From Lantana camara (Eukaryota > Streptophyta > Magnoliopsida > Lamiales > Verbenaceae): 64,000 nt of DNA. The stretch covers positions 45,009,001-45,073,000 of the forward strand of contig CM074858.1 of assembly GCA_037501455.1 (NCBI GenBank), read 5' to 3'. Positions 1-10,457 of the stretch are shown here, one piece after another. The notes below the pieces were generated by a model, which was not told the DNA's origin, searched no databases, and was given only the letters and a program-made list of their open reading frames with translations. The position numbers and the translations under genes are program-made. Each line of letters opens with the position of its first letter. Position 1 is the stretch's first letter.

Positions 1-32
1 TTCACCCCGAGTTATTTCCGAGCGAGCAATGA
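1..32 (+). CDS. Element Z: last codons of Gypsy pol (chromodomain tail), partial
   Basis: Reading from base 3, the frame ends HPELFPSEQ followed by TGA at 30-32, about 34 bases before the LTR. That ending (…HPELF…) resembles the C-terminus of the chromodomain that closes the integrase of Tekay-type chromoviruses; element G in this window ends its pol with the comparable [11 protein letters not shown]. Only about ten codons are inside the window, so the assignment rests on this short match and on its position just before a polypurine tract and an LTR. It implies Z was an autonomous, protein-coding element. Confidence 0.6.
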   Translation, partial: HPELFPSEQ

Positions 33-51
33 ATTCGAGGACGGATTCTTT

Positions 52-65
52 TAAGGGGGAGAGAT
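52..65 (+). other. Element Z polypurine tract
   Basis: A purine run (taagggggagagat) lies directly before the LTR start TGTAACGCC. This is the plus-strand primer site expected next to a 3' LTR. The preceding bases (gaggacggattctttt) are nearly identical to the matching segment of elements C and H on the other strand. Confidence 0.85.
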
Positions 66-1047
66 TGTAACGCCCCGACTTTTCGGACGTAAAGGTACGA
101 CGTATGTGTTTACCAATTTGCACGAATTAATTGTTTTTACGTGTTTTACATTTAATTTTATTATAAATTGTTATTATTTTATTTTATTATATTCTATTTT
201 AATTTATTATTAATTTTAATTATTTTCGTAATATAAGTATATATATGTATATGTTTATTTATTTTATTATTAATTTAATGATTATGCTAATTATATGTTA
301 TGTTAATTAATCATGTTTTAACTAATTAATTACGTGACCTAATTTAATTTATTTAATATTAGAATTAATTTATTTATTTAAATTTTATGCATGGGAATTA
401 TAATTTGTGCATGGAATTTATGATTTATGCATGAATTGCATGAAATGTGCATGTTGTTCATCTTGTGCATCGTTCTTATATGAAATGATCTCGAATTGCT
501 ATGAATTTGTAGTATGTCGTAAATATATGTGTTATGAACATGCTTATATGCCCGATTTATATTTTCAAATTCATTTGATATGTTAACGAATTTAATTTGA
601 TTCGAGGAACCAAATCGGGGGCTAACGAGCACTTAGCGTACCTTTGGTTCCGAATTTAATATCTTGAGCTCGGGAACTCTGATTCGAGTTCCGTCAACTC
701 CGCTGAACTCGTAACGAAAATTCGAGTTTAGTAAACTTAGCCTTATATTTTTCCTAAGTCATTTGAACCTCCGAAATCCAACCGAAAAACGAATCGGCGA
801 CCAATTTGACCTTGTTGTACAAAATCAGCCATATCTTGTCCAAACTTTAACCAAATTAACCATGGTTTGATTCTTTTGAACCCTAACTCAACCACCTATC
901 ATGACATATCAAGCCCTAACCAAGATAACCCTCACACAATCCCCAAAACGTAGCCAAAGCTACTGCCTTTCAGTCCAGTCCCGTAACCCTTCCTTCCTTA
1001 GAGATTTTGGAGCTCAAATCTCATCCAAATTTCTTCCAATCAACTAG

Positions 1048-2496
1048 GTAAGTTTAGATTTGTCATATATGTTTATTTCTGATCATTTTCATCCTTTCAT
1101 TCATGAATTTGAGCATGGTTTCATCATTCTGGGCTGTTTTTCCGAAATGAAGAGAATTTTGGGCATTTTCTTGATCTCATTCGATTCTTGTTGGTTTTGA
1201 TTGATTCCAAGCTTGAGATTGATTGTTTTGACATCCTTATATCATTTATGATCATTGATTTCATGGTGGTTGAGATATTTATGAGATATCATTGATGACA
1301 TTTTGAGAAAATTCCACATGAATGTCACGTACGGTTGCTGTCTTGCTTGAGCTTGTTGGGAACTGAATTATGTGTTGAATTTATGATGTTTTGCTGAACA
1401 TTTGATGGCCTTATGGACCTGAACTGAGTCAGATTAATTGAGAGTAAGCATACCCTGTTTTTCTTCGAGTTTTTTTGCCCTGTTTTTCACGCTGTTTTGG
1501 TTGCTGTCAACGGCTGTAATTCCTTCCTTCTTTTGCTGCCATGTTTGTGGCTTTGTGGTGCGTGTTGTGACTGAGTTTTTGCTGCAATTCATACCTTGTT
1601 TTGTTGCTCGTGTTGCCTGCTTTTCCTGCGTACATGGCTGCCCTTTTTTCTGCTCCAGGTTGCTGTAAACAGGGGAGGTTGCGCAGGCAAGGCACGGGGG
1701 TGCCATTTCTAGCCGTTCCAGCAAGGAACGGGGGTGCAGTCTCGGCCTGGGATTTCTGTACCGAGACACGGGGGTGTCTCGGTCTAGGCTTGAGAGGTGA
1801 CACGGGGGTGTCACCCCGTTTTTCCCGACTGTTTTGCTGCTTTTCCATGGACTGTTGCTGTTGCTATATTATATGTATGCATGGCTGCTGTGGTTGTGTG
1901 CTGCATGTATTTGTTGTTCTTGCATGCATGTGTGTGTGGCTGTGTAGTTGTATATATATATATTATGTATTTGTGTTTTGTGTGTGTACGTGTATGCATG
2001 TATTTGTATGATATAAAATGCATGCATAAGTATATATTATATATGTTCATGCATGTGTACGTGTGTGTATATATATATATATATTATATATTTAAATGTT
2101 AATTGATTATATATTATATATATTTATTATATATTCTAAATATTATTTGATTTAATTCAATTATTGAAATTAATTGATTTTTATTTCGCGTATTTAATTT
2201 ACCGATTATTGATTGAACGTTTTATTTCTTTTATTCCTAATTGTGAATATGAATTCTTGGATTAATTGATATGCATTATGAATGTTATGAATTTATGAAA
2301 TTTATATGAATTTAGGAATTTATGAAATTGAATGAAATATATAAACGAATGATTTGATTATATGTTTTAAATTTATTAATAGTGCAAATGAACATTTTTA
2401 TGATATAACATGATCATTTATGCATTCATGTCATACTCACTTCATTGCCGAGCGTCATATGTGGTCATTGAGTCTCATACCTTTTCTTTTGCACAG
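1048..2496 (+). other. Candidate intron 1 inside the Z LTR
   Basis: The donor-like AG|GTAAGT at 1048 follows 'ggagctcaaatc...ttcttcc'. A pyrimidine-rich run ends in an acceptor-like GCACAG at 2496. Equivalent sites occur at matching places in the D, G, B, C and H LTRs. A second possible pair is GTAAAT at 2558 with TGCAG ending at 3315. This is inferred from position and sequence only; no transcript evidence is available. Confidence 0.35.
1691..1815 (+). repeat. Hairpin cluster in the Z LTR
   Basis: Short inverted repeats with an ACGGGGGT core: ggcacgggggtgcc (1691-1704), a 22-bp copy with gagacac/gtgtctc arms (1761-1782) and ggtgacacgggggtgtcacc (1796-1815). A degenerate copy (ggaacgggggtg) lies near 1726. 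Arms differ between copies while the core is constant. Confidence 0.8.
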
Positions 2497-2744
2497 ATTC
2501 GGGTTTGGTCGGAGACGAGGGCGAGCCTTGAGACGCTTGTGCCTTTATTTTGCTTTGGTAAATGTGGGTTTTTCTTCTACTAGTTAAAACAACCCGATAT
2601 ATCCCTTATGTGAAAGGTTTTAAGCCAAAATAGTATATTTATATAAATCGAGTCATTTTGGGTAAATGATTTCAAACGTATGACCCCTTTTTAATTATGA
2701 AACCCTACCTTATGTTTGGCGAGATATTTATGATTTATGATTGC

Positions 2745-2960
2745 ACGGGCCCCGGGACTTAGTATATGTGGCTAACAGAGGAAGCATGGGCTGACGGGGA
2801 TCCCATATACTAGTCCCAACCAAACTACGGCGATACCGGCCCTCGCTAGGAGGTTTAGCGAGGAATGGGAGCTGAGTGCCCTTGGGGGATTCATGTACCC
2901 CCATTGGCCTATGTATGAACCGGTGGCCGGGTCTTGCAAGCCTGTCCACCACCCGGAGGA
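2745..2960 (+). repeat. GC-rich block conserved between long Gypsy LTRs
   Basis: Contains 'gggccccgggacttagtatatgt', 'ggctgacggggatcccatat', 'ccctcgctaggaggtttagcgag' and 'gtgcccttgggggattcatg'-like strings (each shared in part). The same block occurs reversed in the C LTRs (about 11330-11555 and 17790-18010), the H LTRs (about 37245-37465 and 44460-44680) and, more diverged, the B LTR (about 6280-6480). It is the best-preserved part of these LTRs. Function unknown. Confidence 0.75.
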
Positions 2961-3740
2961 AGAAGGAGTATATGAATGATTATGATCATGTATTTATGAG
3001 CACAAAAGATTTATGTATGATAATGAATGATTGAATAATTGATTATGATTACACGAGGAGTAGGTTGGAGATTGTGCACGCCCACTCGCCGGGCCATAAA
3101 CCCTTATGAACAATTATGAATGAATATGAACGTCGTAATCCCGTTGATGTTTTCTTTTGTTTGAACCACTTGGTAAATTCTTATCAAACTTCACACTGGA
3201 TTAGGGCTTGCATTTATGTGTTTAATTTATGCGATATTATATATCTTATGCCCCGTTTTTATACCCACCAGTCTCTTTTAGACTGAACCCGGTTGTTTTC
3301 AATTGTTTTGTGCAGGTATAGGAGTGCTAGGCGGGAATACAAGCCGTCTAGGTCTTGCATTTATGTTTAGCACTTCTTTTCAGTCTCATATTTTCATACT
3401 CTTATTGGTATTTTGTATATGATCAAGGTTTATTCTTGGAGCGTTATGATTTTATAGGCCGTGAGTGCCGTTGAATATTTGAATGCTTTTGTATATCTAT
3501 TTTTGGAGCTTGGTGGCTCATTGTTTATATGCTATGTCTTTCTTGCTTCCGTGTTTTACCTTAACTCCGATTTTATGTTTTCTTGAGTTGATTGGTTTAA
3601 GGGTTAGTCCCGCCTAGCATAGCGTGTGTGTTGTGTCCTCGTTCGCCGTGGATTTGGCACGTGTATGGACTTCCATTTCATATACGGGTCGGGTCTCGGT
3701 GCGGGGGATGTGGTACCTTACGCTCGGGTGCTACAGGAAC

Positions 3741-5020
3741 TAACCACATAACAAGAATCTATGCAAGTAACAGGCAAGCACAGAGTAGCAGGAAGTCCAC
3801 ACGAAATAAAAAAATGAGTGGCACCAAGATCAAAGAATACATGTATGTTCATGTTATGAATGCATATGGTACCTGCCACGACCGCGGTGGGATCGGCCTC
3901 AACATCCTACTCCTTGCCCTCAAGGGCATAGGCTCGTGCTTGAATCATATGCCTCGGTGCTCCAGCTTGATAACCTGGATTCTTACCAGGGCAAGCATTT
4001 GCTATATGATTCCCTTTCCTGCATATAAGGCACAACCCCAACCTCTTTCTGTAATTGAGATATGTATGAGTAGGTCCTCCATAATGAGTACATGGGGGTT
4101 TGTCCAGTCGTGTCCCGGTCGGAGCTGGTAATGTTGGTGGAGCTTGTGGAAACAGTCCTGTATTACAAGGCTTCTTGAACGGACCCTTGGTTGGTGGAGT
4201 AACATGAGTGATAGGTCACTTGCCTGATCCCGATCCAGACCCTTATCCCACATGTGTATGAGGAACCGGATCCTTTTTCTTGTACTCCTCTTCTTGAATC
4301 ATAGCTTTCTGTACGGTATCCGCGAAGGACTCAAAATTGTGTTCGGCATACCCTGCCTCAAATCCTCCCTCAGTCCGGCAATGAATTTCCTCACCTTTCT
4401 CTTTTCTTCTCGGGTGATATGAGCAACATATTTTTCGAGCCGGTTCAACATAACAAGATATTGGTCCACGGTGCATGTCCCTTGCTTTAGATCCATGAAT
4501 TCCTTCTCTTTTCTCTCCCTTACAACCTCGGGCACAAAGGATTCCCAAAACTCCCTCTTGAATACCTCCCAAGTCACCTCTTCCCCATATACCTCAAGCT
4601 TCTCCCTGGTTCTTTCCCATCAGTCATAAGCTTCGCCATCTAATTGAAATATGGCGAATTGGGCCTTCTGCTGTGTGGTAAACTGTCGGACACTAAAGAT
4701 TCTCTCGATTTTGGTCAACCACCCCTCAAAAACTGCATCGTCAATAGAGCCCGAAAACCTAGGGGGATTGTAGTTCAAGAATACCCCATGAGAATCCCTT
4801 TGCATAGGTGGAGGTGGTGCTTGTTGCTCAGTTGGTTGTTGTGGTGGTGGTGGGGCTTGAGCTCTTCGGTGCTCAACATAGTTAAAGACCGAATCCATAA
4901 AGTTTTCCATATTCATTAGAGGCAGTTGTGGTTATTGCTGTAGCAGATGTGGAGTATGCGAACGGTCACGGTGATGACGCCAGTCAGGAGATTGATCTCT
5001 ATGTCTCTTTGGAAGCGTCC
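3741..5020 (-). pseudogene. Element A gag and protease start, broken
   Basis: Two minus-strand frames carry a plant Gypsy gag. One (4916-4620) has the proline/glutamine-rich segment and the core 'FEGWLTKIERIFSV'. The other (4577-4299) has 'TWEVFKREFWESFVPE', '[10 protein letters not shown]' and 'FIAGLREDLRQGM', matching gag of element G. Further on are a zinc knuckle CLICRKGNHIANAC (about 4040-3990, CX2CX4HX4C) and the protease start FFDLGATHSF (about 3835-3806), ending at a VVSS string where Z was inserted. The position equivalent to G's start codon reads ACG and an in-frame stop follows in the N-terminal part. Several frameshifts separate the pieces, so it is not functional. Confidence 0.85.
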
Positions 5021-5213
5021 TGAAATAGAAACACTAAAATGCGTGCTACTTTTAGTTCATGCATGAGAGTGCAAATAATTCAATTAAGAATCAAGAATTA
5101 AACACATAATTCACATAAGAAATGCATATGAAGCACAATAGCAAGTAGTTCCTAAAACCGTACGACTTAGACTGACTCAACACAACGCGAGAGCCCAGGT
5201 TTTGCAACCCAAT

Positions 5214-5225
5214 GCTCTGATACCG
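5214..5225 (-). other. Element A primer binding site
   Basis: On the minus strand this reads GGTATCAGAGC, complementary to the 3' end of initiator Met-tRNA, followed by 'attgggttgcaaaacc', the same context as in G, C and D. The usual spacer to the LTR is altered, so the LTR edge has decayed. Confidence 0.8.
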
Positions 5226-5540
5226 AATAAGACCCACAAGACCCGACCAGTATATGAAATGGGAAGTCCATACACGTTCCAAGTCAAGGTGAATGGGGAC
5301 ACAACACACTCACTATGCTAGGCGAGAGCAAACCCTTAAAACCAATCAAGTGCTAGAGAATAAAATCTGAGCAATTCATGAAAGCGGAAGCAAAATAAAT
5401 ACCCATAAAATACATAATGAGCTTCCAAGCTCCAAAATACAATATTTACAAGTATCCAAGGCCATCACGACTTATACTAACAAAATGCACCCAAAGTATT
5501 CAATATAAGAGTTCGTATGAGTGTAAAAGAATGCTAGAGA
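5226..5540 (-). repeat. Element A 5' LTR fragment
   Basis: Matches the last 300 or so bases of the Z LTR in reverse: 'gtatatgaaatgg', 'gtccatacacg', 'gacacaacacac', 'tatgctaggcg' and 'gagcttccaagctcc' occur in the same order. The terminal bases next to the primer site are missing or changed. The rest of the LTR lies beyond the B insertion and outside the window. Confidence 0.75.
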
Positions 5541-6574
5541 TGTAGCGCCCGAGCGTGTGACGCTACAGCCGCCGCACTAAGACCTGACCTGCATATGAAA
5601 TGGGCAATCCATACACGTGCCAGATCAGAGCGAATGGGGACTCACTCACTCACTATGCTAGGCTGGAGCTAACCTTCAAAACCAAATAAGCAATAAAAGA
5701 ACTAAATGCAAAGTAATAAAACATAAGCGGAAGCATTTACAATCACTAACATAATCAATGAGCACAGGCTCGAATTAAATAACATTCATGGCTCTCACAA
5801 GCGTTAATAATCATAAACAACCTGTAAATGAAGTTACTGTAACTAAAAGAAAAACTGTACATGACTCGAAGACTCTACGAACTTGGGCTCCCGCCTAGCA
5901 CTCCAAGACCTGCAAGAAAACTGAAAACAATCCGAGTTAATTCTTTAAGAGACTGGTGGGTATAAAACAGAGCTTATATATTAATCATATGAAATTTAAA
6001 CACTCACACATGCAAGCTATAAACCCGTGCGAGGTTTTGAAACAATTCCCAAGTGGGTGAAAAGAAAGAAAACAACACTCGGGATTACAACAATCAATTT
6101 CATTCATTCATTCATTAGGTCATTACATGAGCCCGATGAGTGGGAGAATTCTCCAACCTTCTCCTCATGTGTGCATTAACCAATTATTCATTTCTTAACG
6201 ATCACATAACATTCATTTATAATCGTTCATAATCATTCATTCAGGCATAATCATTTACTCATTTTTCCTCCGGTTAGCGAACAAACTCGGGCAAAGACCC
6301 GTCCACTCATTCGTTATGGCTAGTACGGTCCATGAAGCCCCAAAAACCCGATTCCCATTCCTTGCTAATCTCCTAGCGAGGGCCGGGAATATCGTCATTG
6401 TGTTGGAACTAGTTCACGGGGATCATCGTCAGCCCATGCTTCCCTAGATAGCCCCGTACACTTAGTCCCAGGGCCACCATTATTTATTGTGATCACTGAT
6501 CTCGCAAAAACATTGGTTAAGGATTCCTTAAGAAAAGGGCTTTAACATTAAGTCATTGACTCTTTAAAAAGTCT

Positions 6575-6609
<35 letters not shown>

Positions 6610-9024
6610 CTTTGGACAAAATCTTTCCCGTTGGGATATATCGGGTCAGAGTTTACCTATTAGAAGAGAAACCCACCTGGCTACACCTTACCGAACCAGA
6701 CCAAGAAGAAAAGAAAACTTGAAGATAGCCTATGAACCCAACACGTCTCCGCCCTGGATAAAACTGTACAAAAAGACAATGCATATGAACCATATATGAT
6801 GCACGATAATGCATTATCGTGATGTGATATGCATAAGAAATAACAATGTGCTTTGAAGATGTTCATGTGCACAATTAATGCCACTTAGATATGTAAATGA
6901 GTCATTCATTCATTACACGAATAAATCGCGTCCATTCATTATCATTCTTTCATTCAATATCAATCTTTCATTCAATATTTAATATTCAATTCATAATACA
7001 TTATAATACATGTTAAATATTTATACGAATTAATTAGAGGTGAAACGGATTCATTAAACACATAAAGAATGCTATCATTGCAAACAAGGTTATATTGTAG
7101 CGTTTAAACATTTATACATGAAAGCCATGTTCATACCTCGTATATCAAGACATAAAATTCATAAAAATATCATAAAAAATCATTAAGTAAGCTATTAGTA
7201 TCATTGATACATGTTTGAAGCAAACCAGATCAATTTAAACGCATACGGAAGTCAAAGAAGTGAAAGGAATGCAAGGAAATGGATTTCGATAAAAGCTGAC
7301 AGTTTTTGGAAACGCGCAAGCTGTAGAAAAATGGGAATATCTAAAGTTATAGAAGCTGGAATTAAGTTTTGTTTATTGGATATGAAACTAGACAAATAGG
7401 TCTTTCTAATGACATATGGATTGAATTTTAGTTCAAAGCGACATGAAAGTGGCGTAAGCTTGAAGTGGAACGAAAGTAGATTTTTGGTGAAGTGGCGACA
7501 CCAAAATGGATCGTTTATGTCTCCCAAACCAGGACGGATTTTAATGTGATTCCAATTGTAGAATGTTTTAGATTTCAAAAGGTTTCAGTGGTCCAAATTT
7601 CAGGTCGATCGGAGCTCGTTTGAATAGGTAACGAAGAGCAAAACAGTACATACATGCAGGCAGGGGGAGACATGGGCGTGTCTCCTTCCAAGAAGAAAAG
7701 GTGACACGGGGGGTGTCGGAGGTCAGTAGCTAAACTCAAGAGAGACACAAGGGTGTCATAATTTAAGGTAAAAAGGAGACATGGACATGTCTGGGGTCAG
7801 AAACTTGGCTTCGAGATAACCGTGTCCTCCTTTAGATATGGGCGTGTCTAGTCTTAATTCATCATCTTCTCCACGAAGCTATTGCAGATATCCCTTTTTT
7901 TCATGGCATCACATAGAAGCAACAAAGTAGCAACAAAGGAAGCAAGGTACACACCCAAAACTTACGAAAAACAACACACATGGCAACCGGCAACTTGGAG
8001 ACATCGAATAGGGTGCAAAAGCTCAACATATCAGTTTTCTTCAAGCTTTAAACTAAGCTCATTAATCGTAACTTATTGAATATCTAACTACCAACAAATT
8101 GGAGCATGTAAATGGAATAAAGGAGCTTCAAGGAACAGTATACAAGTTACAAATCTCAACTTGGAGCAAAGATGAGCAAGTTATCAAGAATTGAATGAAA
8201 CCCTCACTATTCATCACATTTCTTATACTCCATGAATTCTTAACTCAAGATATGATTTATATGGAAGAAAAGATGCACAAGATAAAGGAGAATCCAAAAC
8301 TTATCTCACCTTCAAGAAAGGATCAAGTTTGATCACCTTGAGCTCAAGAAATTGAGAAAATGGTTGTGGTTTCTTGTTCTTTCGTTCTTTTCTTGTGCTG
8401 CTGCTACTGTTGTCACGATGCTATAGGGAAAGAAAAGAGAAAGATCCAGCCTTAAAGTTTAAGAACGGGTCAAGAAGCATGAAAACGGGTAGGGTTATGA
8501 TTGTGGATCATTAGGACTGAAATTTGCTTTGTCAGAGGTTCAAACAACATCTAAATGTTATGAGGTAACTCCAATGGGTCTGAATCATCGTTTCAAGTCT
8601 AACACCAAAGACGGAACTCGAATCTGAGCTCTCGAGCTCAAGTTACGAATAAAAGACTCAAGGTTGGCCAATTTGCAAAAAGACCTAAAACTTTGAACAA
8701 AAGTTCAATTGAGTCCACTCAAGTTCAAACAAGCCCAAATCAAGTTAAAAACATACAATTAAGTCCTAAAATCATATAATTCACATAATTTGCGAATTTA
8801 ACATGCTCGGGGAGATAAATTCCACGTTCACAGATTTCACATAACGAAGAGTTCTTATCATTAGTTCAAATAGGATAAATTCTCATCAAATATTTCAAAT
8901 AAGAATCAAATAAGGAAATATAATTCATATAAAGCATCAATTAAATTATGAAATTAAATACAAATACGGAAATTAAACTCACAAGTGCCACAAACCTGTA
9001 CGTACGAAGACGCGGGGCATTACA
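5541..9024 (-). repeat. Element B 3' LTR, 3484 bp
   Basis: On the minus strand it begins TGTAATGCCCCGCG (ending at plus base 9024) and ends CTCGGGCGCTACA at 5541. The polypurine tract abuts it at 9025. It contains a (TA)n tract at about 6577-6606, a diverged copy of the conserved GC-rich block (6280-6480), a hairpin cluster (7666-7850), a donor-like GTGAGA (minus strand, at 8309, after 'tttcttgaag') and acceptor-like TACAG (at 6764). The terminal sequence has an internal near-copy of TGTAGCG...GCTACA at 5541-5567. Confidence 0.85.
7666..7850 (-). repeat. Hairpin cluster in the B LTR
   Basis: Five imperfect inverted repeats: ggagacatgggcgtgtctcc (7666-7685), ggtgacacggggggtgtc (about 7700), gagacacaagggtgtc (about 7741), ggagacatggacatgtc (about 7773) and gatatgggcgtgtc (about 7836). 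They share the GACA...TGTC arms seen in C and H but are more degraded. Confidence 0.7.
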
Positions 9025-9040
9025 ACCTCTCCCCCTTAAG
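9025..9040 (-). other. Element B polypurine tract
   Basis: The minus strand reads cttaagggggagaggt directly before the LTR start TGTAATGCC, fixing the element's orientation and the LTR boundary. Confidence 0.85.
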
Positions 9041-10457
9041 AATGACATGTCCTGAGGTCCACTACCTCGATTTCTGGACTCTCAGCAAAGCTTTCTCGTG
9101 TTCATCCCATGCGGGGTTAGCAACTCCCCGACAGGAATTAGTTCGGGCTAAGTCTTCAAGCATCAAAGGGGATCTTCAATGCATCAAGATCACAATTCGA
9201 TGTTGGCGCTCGAACCATCCTCAAGAAGCATCAAAAATTTTTGTAAACGTTTCGCGAAGAATATTATCTAGTCATGACCCTCGACTCACCGAAAAACCTA
9301 ATCACCCGAGATTCTAAGCTGACGCCAGAGGCAAGCTAAGCAGGTAACAAACAACGACGAAAAAACCCCGTCTTTCGAGCAATAATGAGAAAACCCCATC
9401 TGTCACAAGCAATGAGAGAACCCCGTCTCTCACAAGCAACGAGAGAACACCTTCTCTCGAACAACAATGCACAATGTAGTTACTAAGGAAGCATAGCAAA
9501 TAGAAGTGCCAACGAGTCGAGCGGTGACTCCACCTTAGTATCTGTAGGGCAGTTAATGCACAATCTCTTCTAGGTAACCTGGTTTAGTTCTTCATTGAAA
9601 ACATGGTCCACTGGAATTCATTAATATCATCTTTAAACACGATAACTTGATCAAACTTCCTTTTTGAAGTTAATTTAGAGATCCATCAAAAGTTCCTTAA
9701 TAATACCATCATCTTCGGTATCTGAATTTTGTACGCATGAATGCCCAACGAACCAATACCTTCAATACCCTCGTAGCAATCTTCAACCCGAGTATAATAG
9801 CTTAACTTTCAGTTTGACGGTCTAGCCACTTAGGCCGTCTCATTCTTTTTCTATCACCATCATTAGGACTTTCATGTCTTCCACGGTTTACATTTTTGTT
9901 GTTCCTACTAAAAGCATCTTCTTCGAGCATCACCTTGAATTCAAGTTTGTCTCTTGGTCGTGCTCTCCCCCCTTAAGAATTTCGCCTTCTCACCTTTTGG
10001 ACACTATCCATCATCTTTCATCCGTTGAGCTCGATCAATTACTTCTTAATTGAAACCTCCCTTATGATTCCTTCGATCTTCTTAGAATAGTAACCCAAAT
10101 TCTTTGCTTTCCCTTTCCTCTCCTTTAATCCTCTTGAAATCTGAATCCCATTTTCTTTTCTTGTCTGATCCTAACAAACCGAAGTCGTTTCAAACCAATT
10201 TTAAATTGTAAAATTCCATTCCCATCTTTATCTTACCCTATCACACATAACATTCTTCTTCAACTTGGTTCGGTAGGACGTTGATTGAAGTGGTAGTTGG
10301 CGTCCTAACGAGTAAACACTGAAACGATGTGTGTTGGGTTAAGAAGCTAAATATATGTAGCACATATTCTCGGCAAAGGAGATGCAACATCAAATCATCA
10401 ATTATAGCATCAAAGCACATAAATCAACAAAGGAATATGCCATAACAAATTAACAAC
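9041..10457 (-). other. Element B interior, part 1 (non-coding)
   Basis: No open frame with retroelement motifs on either strand. It contains a short-hairpin array (9355-9460) and pyrimidine-rich stretches on the plus strand comparable to the interiors of C and H ('ggacgttgattgaagtggtag', 'cgagtaaacact' and similar). It ends at the target duplication ACAAC (10453-10457) of element C. Confidence 0.65.
9355..9460 (-). repeat. Pre-LTR hairpin array in B, about 4 units
   Basis: Units such as gagagaaccccgtctctc are spaced 27-28 bp apart by 'acaagcaac/aacaacaat'-type linkers. The outer units are mutated. It is the same array type as in C (14461-14620) and H (40445-40638), here about 330 bp inside the 3' LTR. 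Confidence 0.75.

Larger units (their letters stand above)
66..3735 (+). repeat. Element Z 3' LTR (Ty3/Gypsy), 3670 bp
   Basis: Starts TGTAACGCCCC and ends GGGTGCTACA, so it has TG...CA termini; it is preceded by a polypurine tract. The 5-bp flank after it is GGAAC (3736-3740); its partner lies left of the window. Interior landmarks shared with the B, C, H, D and G LTRs are a GAGCTCGGGAA-type block near 665, a splice-donor-like site at 1048, a hairpin cluster at 1691-1815, a TA/TG-rich stretch at about 1930-2140, an acceptor-like site ending at 2496, a GC-rich block at 2745-2960, and the tail 'gctaggcggg...gcgggggatgtggt' before the end. Z lies in the protease region of the remnant A. Confidence 0.9.
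3736..5540 (-). mobile_element. Element A: decayed Tekay-like Gypsy remnant
   Basis: Minus strand, reading downward: LTR fragment (5540-5226), primer binding site (5224-5214), broken gag and the start of protease (about 5010-3741), cut by insertion of Z. The LTR fragment is cut at 5540 by insertion of B (flank AGAGA at 5536-5540). It is the oldest layer in the left part of the window, since both Z and B lie inside it. Confidence 0.8.

Noticed and set aside
1861..2110. Coding frames of about 100 residues in Z LTR (Cys/Val/Tyr-rich)
   Set aside because: They are translations of a TG/TA-rich simple-sequence region and overlap in several frames on both strands.
7211..7578. Opposing frames of 62 and 108 residues in the B LTR
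   Set aside because: Chance open frames inside an LTR; no motif and no counterpart in C or H.
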